Position numbers and translations under genes: made by a program | The notes under the pieces: generated by a model | What the model was told of the DNA's origin: nothing | The model's database searches: none | What the model saw: only the letters and a program-made list of their open reading frames with translations | NCBI GenBank assembly: GCA_016931155.1 | Contig: JAFGFJ010000006.1 | Location: 495,651 to 559,650 of the forward strand | Direction: 5' to 3' | Source of the DNA: Candidatus Dojkabacteria bacterium | GTDB taxonomy: Bacteria; Patescibacteria; Dojkabacteria; B142; JAFGFJ01 | Length of the DNA: 64,000 nt | Shown: positions 8,531 through 16,286 of the stretch, one piece after another | Numbering within the stretch: the stretch's first letter is position 1 | Layout of the letters: each line of letters begins with the position of its first letter

Positions 8531-9877
8531 ATGACATCAGGATATTTAGTAAAACAGAACAAATTTATACTTCATATAGATATGAATTCTTTTTTTGCAT
8601 CCGTTGAACAGCAGGCAAATCCTTTTATTCGTGGGAAGCCTGTTGGTGTTGCTCATTCCGGTTATGAGGGAGCGGCTATCTTGGCCGCCTCTTATGAGGC
8701 GAAGGCTTGTGGAGTTGGTACGGGAACCAGAGTTTTTGAGGCCAGGAAGATATGTCCTGGTCTGATTATTGTCCCTTTAGATACTACAAAGTATTATGCA
8801 GTCAATAGACAGTTTGTGAAAATTCTCAAAGACTATACACCACAGGTCGAAATCTATAGTATTGATGAGGCTTTTCTCGATGTTACTAAAACTGAAGACC
8901 TTTTTGGTGGAGCTTATAATATTGCTCAAAGAATCAAAGAAAGAATAAAAGGTGAAATAGGGGAGTATCTTACTTGTTCTATTGGTATTGCTCCGAATAA
9001 ACTTCTTGCTAAAGTCGGATCGAATTTTAAGAAACCTGACGGACTTACTATTATCAAATGGGAGGAAAGATTCAAATTTCTTGATCAAATGGGATTGGAA
9101 AGAGTTTGGGGAATTGGGAGGCGGGTTGGAAGAAAGATGGGAAAGATTGGAATAAAATCTCTTCGTGAGATCAGGAAAATGGAGGATTGCGAACTAAGAA
9201 GCCTTGTGGGTGGGTATTATACGAGGCTCCGGCTTATTGCTAATGGAGAGCATTTCGAGGAAGTAAAAACCGACGTTTCCAAAAAAATACCAAAATCTAT
9301 GCAACATGCTCATACCTTGTCAGATGCCAGTTCTAATTCTGCTGAACTTTTGAGTATTATGAGAAAACAGGCAGAGAGACTGGCAAGAAGACTTCGGAGA
9401 AGGGGGATGAAGGCGAAAAGGGTTTATTTGGCTATGATTCCTTCAGGACTTAGGCATTATGGATGGAATACCGAAGTACATAATTTTGGCTTTTTAAAGA
9501 TGGATCACTATACAGATGATGGGTATGAGGTATATAAGGCAGGAGAGATAATCTTTAATAGAATAGTCTTTTGCGATAACGTAGGCAATAAAATAGCTCT
9601 GAATGGAGACGGGAAGATAAGGCAGTTGATTATAGGAGTTTCTGATTTCTTGAATGCTGACAATCTCGAACTCCCTATGTCGTTGTTTGGAGAAGGAGTA
9701 GTGGCAGGATTTAAATTAAAATCAGAATTAAAAGAAAGAATAAATAGGGCTTTTGACAAGATAAATGATAAATATGGTGAATTTACCCTAAGAACTGGAG
9801 ATATTCTCTATCAATTTGTAAAAGAAAAAGAACTTGATGTCGAGAGGGAGCAGATGATGTTTCATCCTGGAATTTAA
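8531..9877 (+). CDS. dinB: DNA polymerase IV (Y-family, DinB)
   Basis: A 448-residue Y-family translesion polymerase. Catalytic carboxylates are visible in ILHIDMNSFFASVEQ (Asp17) and YSIDEAFLDVT (Asp112, Glu113), followed by the palm/thumb motif CSIGIAPNKLLAKVGSNFKKPDG and the HhH segment VWGIGRRVGRKM. The C-terminal little-finger domain is intact and somewhat longer than in E. coli Pol IV (351 aa). It lies downstream of the TTTCGGTA operator and the 81-aa gene, indicating LexA control. No Shine-Dalgarno is visible before ATG 8531. Confidence 0.92.
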   Translation: MTSGYLVKQNKFILHIDMNSFFASVEQQANPFIRGKPVGVAHSGYEGAAILAASYEAKACGVGTGTRVFEARKICPGLIIVPLDTTKYYAVNRQFVKILKDYTPQVEIYSIDEAFLDVTKTEDLFGGAYNIAQRIKERIKGEIGEYLTCSIGIAPNKLLAKVGSNFKKPDGLTIIKWEERFKFLDQMGLERVWGIGRRVGRKMGKIGIKSLREIRKMEDCELRSLVGGYYTRLRLIANGEHFEEVKTDVSKKIPKSMQHAHTLSDASSNSAELLSIMRKQAERLARRLRRRGMKAKRVYLAMIPSGLRHYGWNTEVHNFGFLKMDHYTDDGYEVYKAGEIIFNRIVFCDNVGNKIALNGDGKIRQLIIGVSDFLNADNLELPMSLFGEGVVAGFKLKSELKERINRAFDKINDKYGEFTLRTGDILYQFVKEKELDVEREQMMFHPGI

Positions 9878-9889
9878 TTGTGATATAAT
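9861..9889 (+). promoter_or_regulatory. Promoter for the 9917 gene
   Basis: TATAAT at 9884-9889 is preceded by TGA, giving an extended -10 (TGnTATAAT), with a weak -35 TTCATC at 9861-9866, 17 bp upstream. It overlaps the 3' end of dinB and would start a message about 20 bases before ATG 9917. Confidence 0.55.
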
Positions 9890-9916
9890 GCCGACATTTT
9901 AAAGATATTTTGTTCT

Positions 9917-10570
9917 ATGGGCGCACTTTGCAGCGATTTCAATATTCCTGAACCGATGTGGCCATATGCTGGCAATGTGTTTCCTGATTTGGACGAAAGA
10001 TCAAGTAGATCAGCAGGAGAAAGGAATGGTAATGTAAACCCGGAAGAAGACTTTTTTGCAGGGGGAATCTTGAGGAAGTTAATTTTTCTTAGCAAGGGGA
10101 CTACAGTTAATATGCTTTTGGCAAGTGAAATTTTGCGAAAGGAAAGTCTGCCGTTCTTCTATTTTCGTATTGTAGACAATCTGGTTGATATTGCATTTCA
10201 TAAGATGGTATTGGAAGAGGGCAAGTACTATCCTCTGTATGATTTTACTCCAAATCCAGCTGAATACCCGGATAAAGAATTTGTTCCCTCACTTCTTGTA
10301 GGGTATGAGGTTTATTTTAGAAGGATTCAAGAAAATGCGGGGATGAGTAATTTGGATATGAGTGAACTCTGTGGTGATCTTGAAGGAATGTTTAAGTTTT
10401 GCTGCAATGTTTTGGGTTACGAACAGGGGAAAAATATAGAGGCGAGCGATCGTGTTGGTGTTCTGTTACTAGAAGCTAATGTTAGATTTGTTTGTCAAAT
10501 AGGCGATATTGCTAAAGCCCGGGAATCTGCGAAAGGAATGGACTTGGGATCAGAATCTGGAACACAATAA
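9917..10570 (+). CDS. Hypothetical 217-aa protein
   Basis: Not recognised. The protein is soluble, mixed alpha/beta with several Cys residues and no signal peptide or membrane segment. An N-terminal disordered part (Asp/Arg/Ser-rich, residues 20-45) precedes an apparently helical body. It has its own extended -10 promoter and stands between dinB and ssb, but no functional link can be argued from sequence. The gene is likely real: it fills the space, has normal codon use and a well-placed promoter. Confidence 0.6.
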   Translation: MGALCSDFNIPEPMWPYAGNVFPDLDERSSRSAGERNGNVNPEEDFFAGGILRKLIFLSKGTTVNMLLASEILRKESLPFFYFRIVDNLVDIAFHKMVLEEGKYYPLYDFTPNPAEYPDKEFVPSLLVGYEVYFRRIQENAGMSNLDMSELCGDLEGMFKFCCNVLGYEQGKNIEASDRVGVLLLEANVRFVCQIGDIAKARESAKGMDLGSESGTQ

Positions 10571-10617
10571 ACTCTATTCTTCTTAAGAATTTTAATAATT
10601 TTTTAATCTTTCTTCTG

Positions 10618-10763
10618 TATAATTTTTCAGTTTCAAATTTATTCCAGAACTGCAAATCTTGAGGTACGAGAGATTTGCAGAAGGGAATAGAGTGCCAAAG
10701 GAGTACAGTACCGAAAAGTACTATTGCCCGAGGTATTAATACTTTATTTATTATTTAACCCTC
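10618..10763 (+). promoter_or_regulatory. ssb promoter and structured 5' leader
   Basis: A TATAAT box (10618-10623) precedes about 135 bases of leader. CTGCAAATCT (10650-10659) pairs perfectly with AGATTTGCAG (10671-10680) around an 11-nt loop. Outside a small AGAA/AAG internal loop, ATTCC (10641-10645) pairs with GGAAT (10684-10688). A second hairpin AGTAC/GTACT with loop CGAAAA follows at about 10707-10722. I do not recognise the fold as a known riboswitch class. It could be an autoregulatory element for SSB or an unknown RNA. Confidence 0.5.
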
Positions 10764-11108
10764 ATGTATCTACAACAGCTTTTGCTTGTTGGTCGAGCTA
10801 CTAAGGACGGTAAAGTTCACAACTCAAAAAAAGGCAAGAAATTTGGAACCTTTTCTCTTGCTGTAAACCGCTATATTGAAAAGGCGGACAACAAAAAAGG
10901 TTCTAGCAAAGAAGAGAAAAAGGAAGAAACAACCTTTTATGAAATTGTAAGTTTCGGGAAAAAAGGAGAAGCAGTATCAGAAAGGATAAGAAAAGGGGAA
11001 CTGATTGTCGTTACAGGGAGACCAGCTGCTGAGGCTTATCTTTCGAAAGACGGAGAGGCAAAAGCACAGCTAAAGGTCGTTGCAAGAGATTGGTATGTGA
11101 TTAAGTAA
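10764..11108 (+). CDS. ssb: Single-stranded DNA-binding protein
   Basis: A 114-residue single OB-fold protein of the SSB family. It starts with the usual strand 1 (QLLLVGRATKDGKV), then FSLAVNRYIE and ETTFYEIVSFGKKGEAV, and closes with a GELIVVTGRPAAEAYLSKDG strand. The acidic, proline-rich C-terminal tail that recruits partners in E. coli SSB is absent; the protein ends at the OB fold (VVARDWYVIK). It is monocistronic, with a long structured leader in front and a strong terminator behind. Confidence 0.9.
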   Translation: MYLQQLLLVGRATKDGKVHNSKKGKKFGTFSLAVNRYIEKADNKKGSSKEEKKEETTFYEIVSFGKKGEAVSERIRKGELIVVTGRPAAEAYLSKDGEAKAQLKVVARDWYVIK

Positions 11109-11177
11109 ACGATAACTTCACTTAAGAAGTATATGGTTAATTGATTGTTTGTTTGGAAAGTCAGGAGGTTCGCGTAC

Positions 11178-11211
11178 GCCCTGTATCTGGAAGATGCAGG
11201 GCTTATTTTTT
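11178..11211 (+). terminator. ssb: Rho-independent terminator of ssb
   Basis: GCCCTGTATC (11178-11187) pairs with GATGCAGGGC (11193-11202), followed by a T-rich tract TTATTTTTTAG. The U-run overlaps the convergent lysS stop codon (11203-11205), so the two genes share the hairpin region. Confidence 0.85.
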
Positions 11212-12777
11212 AGGTTTCTTGATAGATTCGTTTTTTGCTCGAACTAGAGTACTGTTGTCAATGTATTTTTCGATATCTTTGTAGATTTCTCTTGTTGTGT
11301 CTTCGAGCTCGGACTTCAATGACGGGAAAGGTACTCCTTCTTTTGCAGTAACATTTTCAAAAAACCAGAATACTCTTTCACTATGACCATAACCAACTGC
11401 CGGAGGCATCCCGTATTCAAGCATTTCAACGTAGTCAATGTCCATCATCTGTGCCTCGTCGTCACCCGCCTCCCTAAGCTTTTGCTGATCAACAAACCTC
11501 TCCAGTTGATCAACCGGATCATTCAGCTCAGACCAGGCATTTGCAAGTTCACTTCCGGCGATTATCGGTTGGAACCTGTCTACAATATTCGAATTTTCTG
11601 CATTACTTTTTGAAAGGGGAGATAAAAATTTTGGCACTCCAAGCAGAAATGCCGGTCCTCCTATATCTTTCCTGATTAATTTCCAGAGATTATCTACAAC
11701 TCTATTTCTGTTTATATCCTTTCCCAGGTCAACTCCTTCTTTTTTCAAAACCGAGTTCATTTTTTCCACTGGGTCTTTGAAAATATCGATCTTAAACCGT
11801 TTGCTCATAAGATTAACAAAATCAAGTATTTCCCATTCTTTATCGAGGTCAATTTGGAAGCCTCTAATCTCGAAATTCAGTTTGCCGTATACTTCTTTCA
11901 TTACGTATTTAAACATTTCCTGTGTAAGCTTCATGCCGTCACGGAAATCTGCGTAAGCCCAATACCATTCGATAGCAACATGTTCAGGCAAGTGCTCGTC
12001 ACTAAATCCCTCATTTCTGAACCTTGCTCCGATGTCGTAGACTTTTTCAAATCCTCCTCCGATGAGCCTTTTTAGTGGAAGCTCATGCGAAATTCTTAAA
12101 TATAAATCCTGGTCAAGTGCATCAAAATGTGTAATAAAAGGTTTGGCATCAGCTCCACCTGTTACATGCTCAAGAACCGGAATATTAACCTCAATAAACC
12201 CGTTCTTATTTAAAAAAGCTCTTGTGGCCTGCCAGAACTTTGATCTCCTTTCAAACCTTTCTCTCACTTCGGGGTTCATTGTCATGTCAAGGTATCTTCT
12301 CCTGAAACGCTCTTCTACATCTGTTATTCCATGCCATTTTTCGGGAAGAGGCCTTAAAGTCTTGCTTAAAAGTTTAATCTGAGAAGGAAGAATTGAAATT
12401 TCTCCTCTTTGTGTTTTTGTAATTTCCCCGTTAGCCTCGATAAAATCACCAACATCAAGAAGTCCAAGATCAGAGAATCCCAAAGTCTGTTTCTCTTTTG
12501 AAGTTTTTTCCAGTACTTCATCTTTTACATAGAGCTGAATTCTTCCGGATTCATCCTGGATATGTGCAAAGACAATATGTCCATGTTCTCTCCATGACAT
12601 GATCCTTCCGACTAGAGAAACTTTTTTCCCTTCATATTTTGGGAAATTTTCAACAATCTCCTTGTTTAAAAAATCTTTCCTGCCTTTTGAAGGGTAAGGA
12701 TTTATTCCAAGCTTTCGAAGTAAATTGATCTTCTCAAGCCTTATTTTTCTGATTTGAGCGAGTGTGCTTTCTGACAT
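11203..12777 (-). CDS. lysS: Lysyl-tRNA synthetase, class II
   Basis: A 524-residue class II LysRS charging tRNA-Lys. An N-terminal OB-fold anticodon-binding domain (VSLVGRIMSWREHGHIVFAH) is followed by the catalytic core with motif 1 around RRYLDMTMNPEVRERFE, motif 2 in RFRNEGFSDEHLPEH, and motif 3 in PPAVGYGHSERVFWFFE. Motif 3 differs from the common GLGIGIDR form but keeps the conserved Arg. The C-terminus carries a basic extension (residues about 505-524). Start ATG 12777; convergent with ssb. Confidence 0.92.
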   Translation of the reverse strand: MSESTLAQIRKIRLEKINLLRKLGINPYPSKGRKDFLNKEIVENFPKYEGKKVSLVGRIMSWREHGHIVFAHIQDESGRIQLYVKDEVLEKTSKEKQTLGFSDLGLLDVGDFIEANGEITKTQRGEISILPSQIKLLSKTLRPLPEKWHGITDVEERFRRRYLDMTMNPEVRERFERRSKFWQATRAFLNKNGFIEVNIPVLEHVTGGADAKPFITHFDALDQDLYLRISHELPLKRLIGGGFEKVYDIGARFRNEGFSDEHLPEHVAIEWYWAYADFRDGMKLTQEMFKYVMKEVYGKLNFEIRGFQIDLDKEWEILDFVNLMSKRFKIDIFKDPVEKMNSVLKKEGVDLGKDINRNRVVDNLWKLIRKDIGGPAFLLGVPKFLSPLSKSNAENSNIVDRFQPIIAGSELANAWSELNDPVDQLERFVDQQKLREAGDDEAQMMDIDYVEMLEYGMPPAVGYGHSERVFWFFENVTAKEGVPFPSLKSELEDTTREIYKDIEKYIDNSTLVRAKNESIKKPKK

Positions 12778-12896
12778 TGAAATAATTTAATCTGGCTTAT
12801 TATACAGAGGTTTGAAATTATATTAAATAACAAGATTTGTTTAGAAATAGTCTTACCTATGAGAGCTAAAGTGGAGGTCTAATTCTCTTAGCAGTG

Positions 12897-13784
12897 CTAA
12901 TCAATACTTTTCAGGTCTGCGTCTTTATCTGAAATTACCGAAAGAAACATACCTGCAACTATTATAAGTCCGCCGATGGCCTGAGTGAGCACAAATTCTT
13001 CATTTCCAAGGGTCCAGCCTATAACTGCTCCAATTATACTTTGGAAAAGAACAATTATGCTTACTACAATAGGATTTGCTCTTCCCTGTGTCCACATCTG
13101 CACGATAAGTCCCAGACCCATAGAGATAAGAGCTATGTATAGAAATGCTCCGATATTTCCAGCGTTTAATTCAGGAAGGTGAAAGTTCCCATAAAAAGTG
13201 GTAAGGAAAAACCCGATCACTGCACAAACCAGCATCTGCCAAAAAACAAAAGAGAGAACATTTACCTTGGAGTCCAGGTTTCTATCCGAGCATATAACAT
13301 GGAAGGCTCCAATCATGGATGAGAGTATGAGAACTATATCTCCTATGTCCAGTTTCCCCAAACCCCCTGTTATAAGCCACATACCAGCAGTTGCGAGAAC
13401 TGCGGCAATTATTCTTCCTTTAGACATTTTTGCTTTGAAGAAGAGTATTTCATAAAGGGTCACAAATATTGTTGTTGTTCCCACAAGAAAGGCCGCATTT
13501 ACAGAAGTCGAGAGATTGAGTCCTAAATTTAAAAGATAGTTACTTGCTGCAAGCAAAGCCCCTGCAAAAATACCCCCAGCAATCAATTTTTTATTTCTAA
13601 TTTCCCTGCCTGCAAATGGAAGCAGAATAATGGTGAGAAGTGCAAATCTGCTGAAATGAAGCAAATACACATTTATTTCGGTCTGGAGTCCTTTTGTGAT
13701 AAGAAAATAGCTTCCCCAGACTACCTGCATAAGGAGAAGGGGAAGTAAACTCAAATAGCTTTTTAACTGGATTTTTCTACTCAT
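12897..13784 (-). CDS. EamA/DMT-family transporter
   Basis: A 295-residue membrane protein with about ten hydrophobic helices in two repeated five-helix halves, typical of the drug/metabolite transporter superfamily (EamA). The first repeat begins LLLMQVVWGSYFLITKGL and the second is centred on VNVLSFVFWQMLVCAVIGF; the end has GALIGWTLGNEE-like and IVAGMFLSVI segments. Substrate is unknown. It follows the glycosyltransferase gene by 15 bases, so the two are probably one transcript; export of a metabolite or sugar precursor is a guess only. Confidence 0.85.
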   Translation of the reverse strand: MSRKIQLKSYLSLLPLLLMQVVWGSYFLITKGLQTEINVYLLHFSRFALLTIILLPFAGREIRNKKLIAGGIFAGALLAASNYLLNLGLNLSTSVNAAFLVGTTTIFVTLYEILFFKAKMSKGRIIAAVLATAGMWLITGGLGKLDIGDIVLILSSMIGAFHVICSDRNLDSKVNVLSFVFWQMLVCAVIGFFLTTFYGNFHLPELNAGNIGAFLYIALISMGLGLIVQMWTQGRANPIVVSIIVLFQSIIGAVIGWTLGNEEFVLTQAIGGLIIVAGMFLSVISDKDADLKSID

Positions 13785-13799
13785 TTTGATATTAATGGG

Positions 13800-14759
13800 T
13801 TATTTTGTTGACTCTATCCTTACCCAGGTTTTTTCGAAACTCTTTTCTTTGAATTTTCTTTCAAACCAGATCTGTATCCATAGAAAAAGTCTAATCGGGT
13901 AGAGGAAAATTGCCCAAGTAAATTGCTTCAGATTTCTAGAATATTTTACAGGGAACCAGAAATACTCTATTTCGTGCCAAAAAGAACGGGATTTTGTTTC
14001 TGGTTTTACAATGTTATATTTCCAGAGTTGAATAAACCCGCCGAGAGATCTCTTCTTTTGTTTGAAATAATCAGAAAGGCTAGAAGCATATTTGACGTAT
14101 GCTTTCACCTCTGGCTGATAAGCAATTCTGTAACCTCTATTAAAAAGAGAGTAAGAAATGAATGCGTCATCAGAGAGTACGTCTTGAGGAAGCTCCAGTT
14201 TAATGTTTCTGATTGCCATGGCATAACCACTCATTGGGAAAAACTTTCTTTTCTTTACAATTTTTGTTCCAAAACCTTGTGCATTTTCAGTGAGATCTAT
14301 CATTCTTTTGTGGTGTGCGGCGTCAGCTAGAAGATTTCCGTAGAAGCCCATCGGACTTTCATCCGAATCCGCTGATACCGGTCGTCCGCTTACCCCTCCT
14401 ATTTTCTCGTCTGTGAAAACTTCGAGAAAGTTTTTTACTGAATTGGGGCTTAAGTACACATCCCCGTCTGTAAGCACTAGAATCTCCCCTTTCGCTTCTT
14501 TGAAAGCAATATTAAGTGCCACTGGTTTCCCTTTTCCCGGGTCTTTTATGATTTTGTAGTACTGCGGATTTTTGGTGTTTCTTGTAAGACCCAGTTTTTT
14601 AAAAGCGGCTTTTCCTGCGTTTATTGTTTCGTTGTCCGGCGAGAGTTGTATCACCTCAAATTCTTCCGGAAGCTCGTTAATCTTTGGATCAAGCAGAGAT
14701 TTTATTGCATTACCGATAGTTTTTGGTTCCTTCCATCCGGTGATGATGATTGAAATCAT
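13800..14759 (-). CDS. Family 2 glycosyltransferase
   Basis: A 319-residue GT-A-fold enzyme transferring a sugar from a nucleotide donor. It opens with MISIIITGWKEPKTIG, has GKPVALNIAFKEAKGEILVLTDGDVYLSP where the DGD (position of the DXD motif) binds the metal-nucleotide, and VLSDDAFISYSLFNRGY, which supplies the ED-like catalytic base. The C-terminal hydrophobic stretch FTWAIFLYPIRLFLWIQIW suggests membrane association. Likely in the cell-envelope polysaccharide pathway, co-transcribed with the EamA transporter downstream. Confidence 0.85.
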   Translation of the reverse strand: MISIIITGWKEPKTIGNAIKSLLDPKINELPEEFEVIQLSPDNETINAGKAAFKKLGLTRNTKNPQYYKIIKDPGKGKPVALNIAFKEAKGEILVLTDGDVYLSPNSVKNFLEVFTDEKIGGVSGRPVSADSDESPMGFYGNLLADAAHHKRMIDLTENAQGFGTKIVKKRKFFPMSGYAMAIRNIKLELPQDVLSDDAFISYSLFNRGYRIAYQPEVKAYVKYASSLSDYFKQKKRSLGGFIQLWKYNIVKPETKSRSFWHEIEYFWFPVKYSRNLKQFTWAIFLYPIRLFLWIQIWFERKFKEKSFEKTWVRIESTK

Positions 14760-14930
14760 TTCTATAAATGTTTTTGAGCTAACGGCGAATCAATTTCTAT
14801 CCTTTTTTAGAAAGAATAATTGATAGAAACATGGGGTCATTATAAACCAGTTTGAAACTTTAGAGTAGATTTATATATTTATATTTATTCATTTCTCTAT
14901 ATTGTGACAATCAATCTGCAGAAGCTGGAG

Positions 14931-15503
14931 TTATTTTGCAAGTTGACTTTGGATCAGCTTCATTGCTTCGATTACAAATTGCAAATGCTTGTCAAAATCT
15001 ATACCCAGCTCTTCAGCTCCTTTATATATTTCCTCTCTATTCACTTGTGCGGCAAAAGCTTTATCTTTTAATTTCTTTTTTACTGATTTTGGCTCGATAT
15101 CTGCTATACCGTTTGGTCTAACGTATGAGACTGCCATGATAAATCCTGTGATTTCGTCACAGGCGTAGAGGGCTTTGTCCATCAGCGTTTTTCTCTCTGT
15201 AAATCTTGGGTTACCATCCTTGTCCAGGTACTGCTCGCTCATATCTCCGTGACCCGCTACGGCTTGTGCTATTTCCTCTTCTCCTTTTTCTCTAAGTAAA
15301 GCAACTATTTTTTTAGGATGCTCATCTGGGAAGCTGTCCCAGTCAGCATCATGTAGCAGTCCGGCAATTCCCCATTTTTCTTCATCTTTACCGAATTTCC
15401 TGGCGTAAGATCTCATACACTCTTCAACAGCAAGCATATGTTTCTTTGAAAAAGGCTTTGTAGACCACGTATCTAAAATTTTTAAAGCCTCATCTCGTGT
15501 CAT
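14931..15503 (-). CDS. HD-domain phosphohydrolase
   Basis: About 190 residues from MTRDEALKILDTW. The HD signature is at GIAGLLHDADWD, preceded by a conserved His (KKHMLAVEE) and followed by AVAGHGDMS, giving the metal-binding H...HD...D layout of small HD hydrolases. The family acts on nucleotides or phosphorylated metabolites; substrate is not predictable. The frame extends 11 codons upstream to 15536, overlapping the HIT gene, but the ATG at 15503 gives a better N-terminus. Last gene of an Mpl-like, hypothetical, HIT, HD operon. Confidence 0.8.
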   Translation of the reverse strand: MTRDEALKILDTWSTKPFSKKHMLAVEECMRSYARKFGKDEEKWGIAGLLHDADWDSFPDEHPKKIVALLREKGEEEIAQAVAGHGDMSEQYLDKDGNPRFTERKTLMDKALYACDEITGFIMAVSYVRPNGIADIEPKSVKKKLKDKAFAAQVNREEIYKGAEELGIDFDKHLQFVIEAMKLIQSQLAK

Positions 15504-15525
15504 GACAGTAATATGATAATAATTA

Positions 15526-15948
15526 TTATTTAACAAATCCGGTAATTTTATCCAGTACCTTTTTTCCTTCTTCAGATGTCAGTATCTTGTCTGGAGCAGG
15601 AAAACTATTGAGAAGATCATGGAGACCCCCACTGAAATTTGTAGGCAGAGGATAAAGTTTTATATGCATGTGGTCAACATCAAGTCCTTCTATTATTTCT
15701 AGGACTCTTGGTGAATTTAGAGATTTTCTCAGAGTGCTGGAAATAGTTTTTGCTATTAAAATTCCTTTCTTCAAGATTTCATCAGGAACCTCGTCGAAAT
15801 TGCTTGAAATATGTTCTTTACTAATCACTAAGACCTGTCCTTCAATGCGGGGAAAGGCGTCAAGAATCACTGCAAAATTTTCATTTTCAATGATTTTGAA
15901 ACTTGGAATCTCGCCCTTTACTATTTTACAGAAAATGCAATCGTCCAT
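15526..15948 (-). CDS. HIT-family nucleotide hydrolase
   Basis: A 140-residue histidine-triad protein. It begins CIFCKIVKGEIPSFKIIEN, as in HINT/FHIT-like hydrolases, and has a catalytic segment DVDHMHIKLYPLP. In the triad HxHxHxx the nucleophilic middle His is present (HMH) but the third His is Lys (IKL). Members hydrolyse nucleotide-alpha-phosphate bonds such as AMP-lysine or Ap4A. It sits 11 bases from the upstream gene in the Mpl-like operon. Confidence 0.85.
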   Translation of the reverse strand: MDDCIFCKIVKGEIPSFKIIENENFAVILDAFPRIEGQVLVISKEHISSNFDEVPDEILKKGILIAKTISSTLRKSLNSPRVLEIIEGLDVDHMHIKLYPLPTNFSGGLHDLLNSFPAPDKILTSEEGKKVLDKITGFVK

Positions 15949-15959
15949 AATTTACTATC

Positions 15960-16274
15960 TTAATAATTATTTTTTTGTTTTTCATCCCATTCCTTTTTCA
16001 ACTCCTTCAACTTCCACATAAAAATTTTTCCTTTGTTTCTTGCTTTGGGGTAGTCCATAGAAAATGATACTGCTTCTTCGAGCAGTCTTCTATCCTCACT
16101 TTTAGCAAGTTTAATGTATAAAGCCTTGTGTGCCAAGTCGCCCAGCTTTATTGCAAGTCTGTAGCCAAAATCCTGAAACTCCCGGGTGACGTATTTCAGG
16201 TTTTTCTTCTTTTCTTCAAGAAAATCATGGGAGAGTAGAATGTCTTTTGCGGACTTTACTTTTCTTCTTTTCAT
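15960..16274 (-). CDS. Hypothetical basic helical protein in Mpl operon
   Basis: A 104-residue, strongly charged and probably all-helical protein with no Cys, signal or membrane segment; Lys/Arg dominate both ends and a helix LGDLAHKALYIKLAKSEDRRLLEEAV is in the middle. The family is not recognised. It lies 12 bases after the Mpl-like ligase and 11 before the HIT gene, so it is almost certainly translated from the same mRNA. RNA or nucleotide binding is possible but unsupported. Confidence 0.7.
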   Translation of the reverse strand: MKRRKVKSAKDILLSHDFLEEKKKNLKYVTREFQDFGYRLAIKLGDLAHKALYIKLAKSEDRRLLEEAVSFSMDYPKARNKGKIFMWKLKELKKEWDEKQKNNY

Positions 16275-16286
16275 TTCTTGAGTATA

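Noticed and set aside
10709..10716. TACCGAAA, the reverse complement of the SOS octamer, in the ssb leader
   Set aside because: Only a single copy with no partner at 11-bp spacing; similar singles occur in the EamA and uvrC coding sequences and near tRNA-Gly, so it is likely chance.
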